The translations under genes were made by a program, and so were the position numbers. Below, piece by piece: positions 56,322 to 64,000 of a DNA stretch of 64,000 nucleotides (positions are counted from its first letter, which is position 1; the number at the start of each line of letters is the position of its first letter). Source of the DNA: Usnea hakonensis (Eukaryota > Ascomycota > Lecanoromycetes > Lecanorales > Parmeliaceae); assembly GCA_013423325.1 (NCBI GenBank), contig BLJB01000088.1:451-64450 (forward strand), given 5' to 3'. The notes beneath the pieces were generated by a model, which saw nothing but the letters and a program-made list of their open reading frames with translations, made no database searches and was not told the DNA's origin.

Positions 56322-57344
56322 ATGCCTTCTCCAATGGGCAAACCTCTCCATCTACAAGAAATAGCAAGGCTTTATCTAGGCTACCTGGACTACTCCAGCA
56401 ACGCCATTGTCGATCTAGTCCCATCGAGGACCTATCCTGGTGTCAATGATTCGCTCGCCATAAGATACGACCTAGATCGAGCAAAAAAGAAATATCCTAC
56501 GCCTGAACAATTTGGCGAATACCTCGCACATGGCCAGTGGAATCTGGACTGCCTTAAATTTGCCATCAGATTCAAGGATGATGATATTGATAAGGTGAGT
56601 TTCGTCCCTTGTGAGACTGGAGTCTACTACATTTGACGAGTAAAGCAGCTCGATGAGTCCGAGAGAGAGGCTTTCACGGGCGAAAATCGTCCGTCGCAAA
56701 AAGAGAAACAACACAGGGTCTGGGCAGCTATGGCTAAAACAGTCGCTGCAACCAAGAGTGTTCCATTGGCTCATAGGCTGCTCCTACTACATCATCACAT
56801 GAATATTGAGACTGAGATAACTCATATCCTACTCGCCTCGAAAGAGGGGGCCGAGCCTAGTGAGTGGAATGAGGAGGCTGAGGACGACCTGGAACGAAAA
56901 TTACTCGAAGCCCAACAGGAGTGCACTAAAAGAAGCGAGGGCCACCTAAAACCAGTAGGCCTTGCCGAATACATGGTCCGGGGCCAAATGGACCGCCAAG
57001 ATCTCATCGAGATTAGCTCTGCTACGCCGGAGGAAAAGGCTATGATTGCGCACGTGAGTCTCTTAATCCATCTGAGCTTGTGCCAATGGATTTGACATTT
57101 CGCATAGATTACCAGTAAACTGGGTGATCCGTTCCCGCTCAACAGCCTTCCTTACAAAATTGCTGCAAAAATGCTCGCGGACATCGAAGCCGGAGTCATG
57201 CCCACCACACGCCCTGACCTCATGTTTTTTGAGCTCGAGAAAAACCACAAGCTTGGACGCACAGGCTCTGTTGCGGTCAAGCTGGACCAGCCTTGCGCTT
57301 GGAACGAAGTCTCTACTGCAGTCAAAGAGGACGAATACTATTAG
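56322..57344 (+). CDS. Orphan array gene A (unknown family)
   Basis: Three exons, 56322-56594, 56649-57053 and 57108-57344, all phase 0, with GTGAGT donors and CAG/TAG acceptors, give 304 residues. No signal peptide or TM, and no domain I recognise. The protein is rich in Glu and Lys. Exons 1 and 2 each carry a similar segment near their 3' end: EYLAHGQWNLDCLKFA (about 66-81) and EYMVRGQMDRQDLIEI (about 198-213), suggesting an internal duplication. The second copy resembles ELIVKEGFIAQQDLDLL in gene B. The C-terminus is KVDQPCAWNEVS-like (LDQPCAWNEV...). Its 5' and 3' flanks match those of genes B and C, so it belongs to a tandem array. Intron structure and clean frames indicate a real gene. 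Confidence 0.75.
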
Positions 57345-57493
57345 GTGAGATCGGAGAACTTTGATTCACCTGGTACACTCCTTTAGACAAGCATGCGTCT
57401 GAATGAGTTTGCGTCTACACGATTGACAAGTCCAATCTATTGACTGGCATTGGAGGCGAGATCCCTCTGTAATAGTGTTGGCGCAATCTCTCG

Positions 57494-57551
57494 ATGTATC
57501 TAGATTAAGACGAAGCAAGCTCTAAGCTTCTCTAGAAACAACACCACACTC
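57494..57551 (+). repeat. 3'-flank repeat of orphan array, copy A
   Basis: Shares atgtatctag, gc-agct, gcttctctaga and aacaacaccacactc with 59162-59218 and 61667-61727. Confidence 0.75.
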
Positions 57552-57928
57552 TTTTGTAATCCGTTATCCCTTGATCATTGAGCCGTGTAATTTGGATCGT
57601 AATGGCTCGCGCACTCCTTTAAGCAACCTTGAGTGACAAGCGTTTACGCTTCAAGAAAGGCACTGCTCCGTTGAGGTTGAGGCACTGCCGTCAACAAGCC
57701 AACAATTGCCGTTGACTTGTGTGAAGGTAAAGTCACGTGATTTTCGCGAGCATACCAAGCTCTGCTCAAAGATATCACAAGCTCAAGTCCTCCCTCTTGC
57801 TGAAAAGCATACTGTCACATAGTTCTATACCTCACTTAATATTCAGCCACCTGCACTACAACTGAGGCCCGTTTATGCACATCTTTTCTCAGCCTCAGAG
57901 CATTCCTTAGACACAGAAAGTCTGCTTC

Positions 57929-57996
57929 TTGTTTATGACAGGCGGAAAAGAACACCAATCGGACCAGAATAGCATAGTGACGTGGCAGGCGGAGCC
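57929..57996 (+). repeat. 5'-flank repeat of orphan array, copy 2
   Basis: Relative of 55875-55950, located 333 bases upstream of gene B. Confidence 0.75.
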
Positions 57997-58328
57997 GAAC
58001 TAGCCAGTACTTTTATTTCCTGCTATCTGCTACTGACACGTTGCCCTTTATTGGTAAGAAGTGTTACCTTAAGCGGGAAGGAAGGTACACAATTCGCTAG
58101 AAAATTTCACCCAGATACCTTATTACGCAACCTACTTGACAATTTGTTGTGTAACGGTATATGTCATTCAATCGGGTGACTGAGCTTTGGACGGCTGTCA
58201 CGTACGTGTATTAAGTCATTACAACTCATCCTCCTATTCAAACATTTGCGAGACCTCAAAATCCAAAATCAATCTAACTGAACTACTTTGACATACGACC
58301 CTCAAACCAAGATTCCTCACTCCAAGAC

Positions 58329-58870
58329 ATGGCACCGGAAATCTTCCCCGTCCATCGGATTGTGTTCTACTTGACTACCTTGGAATTGCCGGAGGTGGCA
58401 ATTCAAAAGTTGGTCGAGATGAAGCTAGGCATCACTTGTGACGTCAAAGATGAGTTGAAAAAATTTGAGCTTATAGTCAAAGAAGGCTTCATAGCACAGC
58501 AAGATCTCGACCTTCTACAATATTCGGCTCCGTTGCTGGCCGCAGGTATCAAATCCGACAAGACCTTTGATCGAGCTTTCACAGTCACGTCAAAAGAAGT
58601 AGAGACACTTCGACCAGTGAGTTTTCGATCGGTCTGTGGAAGATGTACCTAGATTAACAGTTGAGATAGATATTCAGCTTGTCACCAGATCATCCGCTCA
58701 TAAGATCGAACGCACTCAGCACAGAAGTGCTCGTTCAAGTCAAAAATACCCAGAATGAAGAGATCAAAGCTCGAGAGCTCCAAGGAGCGCAGGCAGAAAA
58801 ACTGTCGGGACGAATGCTGCCTCCTGAAAACGAAGCTCCAACGGACTTCAGCTTCCCTGGCATGAAATGA
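58329..58870 (+). CDS. Orphan array gene B, 3' reading frame uncertain
   Basis: Exon 1 (58329-58616, 96 codons) starts with ATG and ends at a GTGAGT donor in phase 0; the acceptor is TATTCAG at 58677. In the spliced frame the second exon stops at 58758 after 26 residues. The frame one base off is open to 58870 and reads more like protein (EVLVQVKNTQNEEIKAREL, DFSFPGMK). Either the gene ends early, or one base is lost, or another splice site is used. Exon 1 includes ELIVKEGFIAQQDLDLL, similar to the second module of gene A. No signal peptide or known domain. Confidence 0.5.
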
Positions 58871-59161
58871 TCTGATGTATGTATGCCCTTTTGATCCACG
58901 AGCGGTCCTTGTACCTAATGGTCTTAATGAAGATTGTGTACCTGAAATCTAGAGCTCTGAACTTACTATGACTGCAGAAGGTTGAATCTTGCCGATCGGG
59001 ATCTCTGGCCTGGAAAAGGGTGGTCTGCGGTCAGCGCACATTGGTATCACACAGGTCGGGGAGCGTGTCCTGGTGCTACCGGTCCAGCTCATGCACTCCT
59101 TTCTTTCACCATCTCTCGTGCAACGGTACTGGCTCCGAATGCCACCTACACTCCTTTCAAT

Positions 59162-59218
59162 ATGTATCTAGTCAAACATGGCGCAAGCTTTGCGCTCGCC
59201 TAGAACAATACCACACTC
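59162..59218 (+). repeat. 3'-flank repeat of orphan array, copy B
   Basis: Reads atgtatctag, then gcgcaagctttgcgct, then tagaacaataccacactc. Confidence 0.75.
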
Positions 59219-59799
59219 TATGGCAATGCGTCTCTCCTAGATTTGACCAATATAGCGAAATAATCGAAACGATGACTACGCCGTTCGATATCTATCGTAG
59301 TGGCATACTTGACTAGAACCATGCGAGAGAAGATGTTGCATTTCCCGAAGTTCAAGCAACCGTGAATGACAAGCGTCAGCACCTCACCCTCAAAAGCGCT
59401 TCCAGTAGCAATTTTCGGTATGGGAAAGATTGCCTCCTTGAGTCTGTGAGATTATGAGTGTTTTGAAACCCAGGCAAGGGTGTAGGATTGATGGTCAGAT
59501 GATGTAGCAAGATCGACTTCGAAAGCATGTGGGACCTCTGCCAAGACCATGTCACGTGATATGCCCCTTCACTAGAACTACCTTACTCTGTTGCTGTTCG
59601 CTCGATTCGTCTAAGGCAAATACGACCTAAGGTCCTCTCTCCCAAATGGAGCACTGCCACATATTCTGACGCCTGACTTGACATCTCAGTCACCTACACT
59701 ACAACTTGTTCATCCACTCAGCCTTAATGCATTTGGTGATGACTCAGCATCTCCCCCTTGGCCTTATCGGAAACACGACACTGTTTGAAGCGCAATGAC

Positions 59800-60250
59800 C
59801 GCATCTGGCGATTCATGAACTTCAAACGAAGTTTGATCTTACCCGCGGCGTCTCATTGCACGCCTTTCTCGCTTGCACTGCCCCGAAGTGATGTTCAAAT
59901 TTCAATCCACTAGAATCGGTCACAGATGTATGCTGGAACTAGAAAGGTTTGATACTCCGCGATCGAATTTGGTGATTCGTTTGCTTATGATTCGTGGAGA
60001 CTGCTGTGTTTGAACCTTGGACACGTCTGCTGCGTCTCATGCTTGGCTTTTCGACTGACAATCGATGTTTGACTGCTCGTCCAGTCGGAAGGAATCCCGA
60101 TCTATCCTCGCCGCTTGCTGAAACATAGAAGTGTTTAATGCTCGGTGACTTATTTTGGTGATTCGTTTACCCACGCTCGTCAGCTACGGCTTGAGCATTT
60201 GATACACTACCCGCGTCTCATATTTCGAATCTCTTGCAAAAAAGAGACAC
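59800..60250 (+). repeat. Degenerate tandem repeat, period about 165-185 bp, three units
   Basis: Recurring anchors are gg-gattcgt/cat at about 59805, 59970 and 60152, each followed about 50 bases later by a tttga...acc-cg/ctgcgtctcat word. Units are strongly diverged. Confidence 0.5.
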
Positions 60251-60616
60251 ATGAAAACATCTCACTATTTGACGAAACTTGCTTGGGTCTCTTTTGGGAG
60301 CTGTCGGACGTCAATCCATTTTGTTTCAATGCTAATGGTGTGCACAATGTACGGCGGGCGAGCCAATGAAGATGCAAGCCTGCAGGTCCAGTCTGTCACA
60401 TTGATACTTTGCCAGCTAGGATGAAACGCGAGATCTGGCATTCTACAAAGGGGCTATGGAAGACCTGAGTATCAGAACGTAACTTCACTGCGTGGGCTCT
60501 GACACGAAATGGATTCACACCCCTTTCGACCCCCTTCTTCCAGTCTCTGGTATGTTACAGGCTTGACTTGCAGTATGATGTTGAAACAAGAGGATCTCAG
60601 GCAGCAGCTAGAGATG

Positions 60617-60626
60617 TATATAAAAG
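60617..60626 (+). promoter_or_regulatory. TATA box of orphan gene C
   Basis: TATATAAAAG, 167 bases upstream of the start, in a context matching the gene A promoter (…gcagc-g-agacgtatataaa versus …gcagctagagatgtatataaa). Confidence 0.65.
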
Positions 60627-60783
60627 CCAGTCTTTGTGCTCCCAAATTTGTTCTTCTTCATACCCAATCTCCTCTGTCATACAATAAACATCAGATACAA
60701 AAGCAACACTAGCAAGATTACTACCGAACTTCAATTCAACCTCAAGACATCTAGCCCAAGATATCTACTCCCCAACTGAAAAC

Positions 60784-61402
60784 ATGGATCAAACGTTGTC
60801 CGTCGGAGTGAATCCGGCGCCCCAGAAAGTCGAGCCCCAAATCGAACCAAAACATGAGATATACATCCTGATCTCTTTTTTCTGGGTCAACACACCAAAG
60901 GGACCGATTGCAACGAACGATGAGTTGGCCTCCTCCGTCTGCGAATACTTTAAAGTAAAGTGGGGAATTGTGAATTCCTCCACGAGTATCCTCAAATTTG
61001 ATCGCGACATGTCGGCTTGGTCGGGAAGAAATGGTCGGCCTCGCGATGAAGACCTCCTTGGCTATTTCATTGCTCGTAAGACACCGAACTCTGATGTATT
61101 TAAAAGATGGACTACCATCGAGATAGTAAGTCGAGATGATATACCTTGACCCCTTCTGTGTGCTGACAGCCGATTTAAAGCCCCCAGGGCTGACAAAAAA
61201 GACACGTAAACACATGAAACAGTTGGTAGAAAACATGGAGGAGGATGGGCGGATGAAAAAAGTCAGGGCTGCTTGGAATAAGCATGGCGAAAATCAAGGT
61301 CCACTTCAGCCTAAAAGCTTTGACTCCCCAACCTTCCCACAGCTTGAGATCGAACGCGTCGCTTTGGGAGCCGATCTTGACCTGAACTCTAACGATCCGT
61401 AA
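60784..61402 (+). CDS. Orphan array gene C (unknown family)
   Basis: Two exons, 60784-61125 and 61181-61402, phase 0, with a 55-nt intron (GTAAGT...GCTGACAG...TTTAAAG), give 187 residues. No signal peptide, TM or known domain. The central part (EIYILISFFWVNTPKG, LASSVCEYFKVKWG) is mixed hydrophobic and the C-terminal exon is basic then acidic (GLTKKTRKHMKQLVENMEED...LDLNSNDP). Coding similarity to genes A and B is minimal, at most a weak LLGYFIARKTPNSDVF near the exon 1 end. The promoter matches gene A and the 3' flank matches both A and B. An upstream AG (GCTGACAG) at 61168 would shift the frame. Confidence 0.73.
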
Positions 61403-62184
61403 AGACTGACTCCTATTGGACCACCTTCCGCCTGCCCCCCACAGCTCAGGACAATCGAAAGGATAATGGCTGGTCATTTCAACGGTAGCGAGTGGTGGAA
61501 TCGGAAATCTCCTTGGCGCCTAAGCGACTCACTCTTTTTGTCGGGGCTATGATTTGCGTCTGCGTTGTAGACAACCACATTCCTTTTGCACGAGTTTGGA
61601 ACATTCTTTTGTCATGGTGTTGGCGCTTAGTGCCCTCCCAGCCAATGCACTCACTCTTTTGATCTTTGTATCTCATCTAGATGGATACGACGCAGGCTTT
61701 GCGCTTGCTTAATACAATACCACACTCCTTTACATACATAAGAGAGAAGGCTACGAGGATCTCAATCTGTGTCCTTTTGTGATACTTTTCTCGACCGGTA
61801 ACGAAAGGAGAGTAGCGACTTAGAAAGTCCAATGTGGCCATCCAAGACTCTAGCTGATCGTTCGCAGTATGTGTTTCCACCTGTCGTTTCAGCGAGCTTG
61901 ACGGCATGCTCCTTTTTTTTTGGCAGGGCCGCCAAAAAAGATATGTTCATGCAGGTACATGTAAGCCCGTGTTTGAGGGCCTACGACTGGCTACTACAAA
62001 CGCGCTAGGCGCGCAGACTGCTTACATTGCTTACATATTGCCTCGGCTCTCCATTTTCTAAAGAAATTTTTGCATAGCTGGGACATGCAGAATAGCTCTC
62101 ATTCTTTGGATCTGTACTTTTTTTTTGGCTTTATTTTTTTTAGGAATCGTATCTCTGTAAACCCGCATAAGTCGAACTTGCATA
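61403..62184. other. Spacer after the orphan array
   Basis: Contains the third 3'-flank repeat. Short reverse frames at 61479-61950 have no domain. Confidence 0.5.
61667..61727 (+). repeat. 3'-flank repeat of orphan array, copy C
   Basis: Reads tgtatctcatctag, then gacgcaggctttgcgct, then aatacaataccacactc; closest to copy B. Confidence 0.75.
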
Positions 62185-63379
62185 ATGCAAACCCAGCAGG
62201 ACGCGCTCATGACGATTACTCATACACCGTCCAGCGACCCACTCGCTGGGCATGTTGGCGACAATTACGAAACCCCACCTCCGGAACCGTCCTCCTCGTT
62301 CGCTGGGCTCAAAGACCGCATCAAACGCCATTATGAGATATGCTCCGACTACTACTACTCCCTTTGGTATGTACCCGCCGCATCTTATATTTGTAAATGG
62401 CCGCCAAGCGATAGAGTATTCGCTGACGATCAGGGGTGAACATATACATCATGGCTACTTTCTCGATCCTGCGGACTCGAAGGAGGTTGCCCAAACGCGT
62501 CTTATAGATCTTCTCATCGAGCGGTCTCAGCTGGCCAGTGAAAGTCAGGTCTTGGATGTGGGATGCGGTATTGGCGGGACGTCGCGGTACCTGGCTAAGC
62601 AGATGCGTTGTAGTGTCACTGGAGTCACGATCAGCGGGCAGCAGGTGAAATTGGCGAGGGACTTGTCGGAAAAAGAGGCAGGCTCTGGACAGGAGAAGAC
62701 GGGCGAATTTGGCTTCACTAGGTTGGGAGATGGTGGTGTGCGGTTTTTGGAACTTGATGCTGAGAAGATGGGCGACTTCTTTAACGAGCCGGCCACAAAA
62801 GCTACGTTCGACTGTGTGTGGATTTCCGAGGCCATGAGCCACCTGCCTGACAAAGAGCTCTTCTTTCGGAACGCGTGGATGCTCTTGAATGCAGATGGGA
62901 AATTGGTCGTCGCGGACTGGTTCAAGGCTGAGGGGCTGACGGACGTGCAAGTGGAAGCCGACATCAAGCCGATCGAGGGTGAGAATCGCTTTGAGATGTC
63001 GGTTGGCTACGGTGCTGACCTGTACAGATGGAATGCTTCTTCCTGGATTGAACACGCAGTCGGAGTACGTATATTTTGCGAAGCGTGCTGGTTTCAAGGT
63101 ATTCTCTGAACCTTTCGATATCAGCAAGGAGGTCTCCAAGACATGGTATGCTTTAGCGAACCACCCCGGCATCTCCAATCGTTTGTCTGATCATACATTT
63201 TTCGAGATACTGAGACGTCTAGGGATATCTCATGGTCACTGGTCCAGAATCCTGCGCTATGGGCTTTCGCTATCTCTCAGGGTCGAGATGGTCTGGCTTT
63301 TCTCCAAGCTTTTCGAGCAATGAGAAGGGGGTATGCTAATGGCACGTTCCGCTATGCTGTTATGGTGTTCCGGAAATAG
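62185..63379 (+). CDS. SAM-dependent methyltransferase, tocopherol-methyltransferase-like
   Basis: Four exons, 62185-62366, 62434-62978, 63028-63145 and 63223-63379, give 333 residues with consistent phases; the frame that reads through the last intron is wrong, because splicing gives the family-like KTWDISWSLVQNPALW...GRDGLAFLQAFRAMRRGY ending. The enzyme would move a methyl group from S-adenosylmethionine to a carbon or oxygen acceptor. SRYEICSDYY/HYEICSDYYYSLWGEHIHHGY is the substrate-side start typical of gamma-tocopherol-methyltransferase-like and UbiE/COQ5-type enzymes. VLDVGCGIGGTSRYLA (about 100-115) is SAM motif I, FDCVWISEAMSHLPDK motif II and LNADGKLVVADWF the post-II strand. Fungal members occur in sterol-like, polyketide or meroterpenoid pathways; no such gene is linked here. 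Soluble. Confidence 0.94.
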
Positions 63380-64000
63380 CAGCTCGAGTGCAAATGGGTC
63401 GTGCTACGCTGCTGAGGTTGCTGGTCATGCGCACTCGTGTCTTGTTTGCCGGGTTTTGGATAGAGAGTTTTGGTATGTGGGGAGTAGGTTGTCTCGAAAA
63501 GCATCGAATTATGGATTGTTGGAGATGAGCTTGATTTGTGATCTAGCATTGAGTGGAAGCATCGCCGAAATGTACATTTTCATTGCCGAAATGTAGCTTC
63601 ACATTAAAAACAGAATCACCAGGTAGCAACGATTCGGAACCCAGCCGCTGTCATGAAGTTCAAAATCGTAAAAATACAAGTCTCCATTCTTGCTTCGCGA
63701 GCTACTAGAAACCTCAAACAATCTTACAGTGAATCCTCAGCCTTGTCCGGCCTTCATATTTTGTTTTTTTTTTTCGCTATCTTGGAATCAACGACAGCGG
63801 GGACTGAGTTGAAACATTTTTGATACGAGCACCGAATACATGCAAACCCCCCTTACAAAAGCTCTCATAATCGTGTCTCTGCTTTCGAATAATGACAGCC
63901 AATGACGGGTGCGATGCCGTGGCACCTTTTGTCTTAAGCTTAATTTTCTAACACGATGCCGTCTCAAGCATCGGGTTGCCTTCTAGCCTGCCTTCTTCTA
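63380..64000. other. Gene-free right edge
   Basis: 3' flank of the methyltransferase gene. Short frames only, with no domain, repeat or RNA gene seen up to the window end. Confidence 0.5.

Larger units (their letters stand above)
57345..58328. other. Spacer between orphan genes A and B, related to the B-C spacer
   Basis: 57621-57865 can be followed along 59354-59707: agcaacc-tga-tgacaagcg, then gtcacgtgat, then tcct-ct, a ctgtcacat/ctgccacat stretch, and cacct-cactacaact. Contains the 3'-flank repeat and the 5'-flank repeat copies. No gene. Confidence 0.55.
58871..60783. other. Spacer between orphan genes B and C
   Basis: First part is the 3' flank of B with overlapping short frames at 58982-59316. 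59354-59707 matches the A-B spacer. 59800-60250 is a degenerate tandem repeat. The end is the gene C promoter, related to that of gene A. Confidence 0.55.

Noticed and set aside
906..64000. CRISPR arrays, bacterial operons or prophage features
   Set aside because: The window is eukaryotic with spliced genes; the tandem repeats found are coding minisatellites or spacer repeats without regular unique spacers.

Overview
The window is nuclear DNA of a filamentous ascomycete (Pezizomycotina). Introns are short (about 50-120 nt), with GTRNGT-type donors, CTAAC/CTGAC/CTAAT branch sites and AG acceptors. Housekeeping genes such as MET2, ATG3 and ALG5 have typical filamentous-fungal exon structures, and the left edge is an AT-rich, TA-dense island like repeats degraded by repeat-induced point mutation (RIP). 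A class such as Leotiomycetes fits the overall gene families, but I cannot fix the species from the sequence.

Layout. 1-905 is the RIP-like island. 1-14 kb holds accessory genes: a two-TM protein with a coding 60-bp tandem repeat, a frameshifted phosphotransferase-like kinase, a GPI-type wall protein, an ankyrin protein and a 1141-residue secreted Ser/Thr-rich protein. 15-24 kb holds an O-methyltransferase with a 15-nt micro-exon, a GNAT acetyltransferase and an eight-exon PTR2-type peptide transporter. 25-42 kb is the most conserved part: a large multi-TM glycoprotein, homoserine O-acetyltransferase (MET2), a GH128 cell-wall glucanase, autophagy E2 enzyme ATG3, an alpha/beta hydrolase, dolichyl-phosphate glucosyltransferase ALG5, and two secreted Cys-containing paralogs at 35.8 and 42.4 kb. 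45-54 kb has a 1306-residue C2H2 zinc-finger protein, a Q/N/S/G/Y-rich 20-residue repeat ORF and a sulfotransferase-fold P-loop protein. 62-63.4 kb is a tocopherol-methyltransferase-like SAM enzyme.

The most unusual part is 55.9-61.7 kb. Three unrecognised genes lie in the same orientation, and their 5' flanks, 3' flanks and intergenic spacers are visibly related to one another although the encoded proteins are hardly alignable. I read this as a tandem array of a fast-diverging orphan family and as the best candidate for something undescribed.

Other observations are a GC-AG intron in ALG5, a TAG that is best read as a 3' splice site in the zinc-finger gene, a roughly 50-bp dispersed repeat carrying TACTCCGTAC, several apparent one-base frameshifts that could be real decay or assembly error, and five genes whose coding strand switches from C-rich to G-rich part-way through. 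The genes do not form an evident single pathway: apart from the orphan array and the secreted paralog pair, neighbours look functionally independent.
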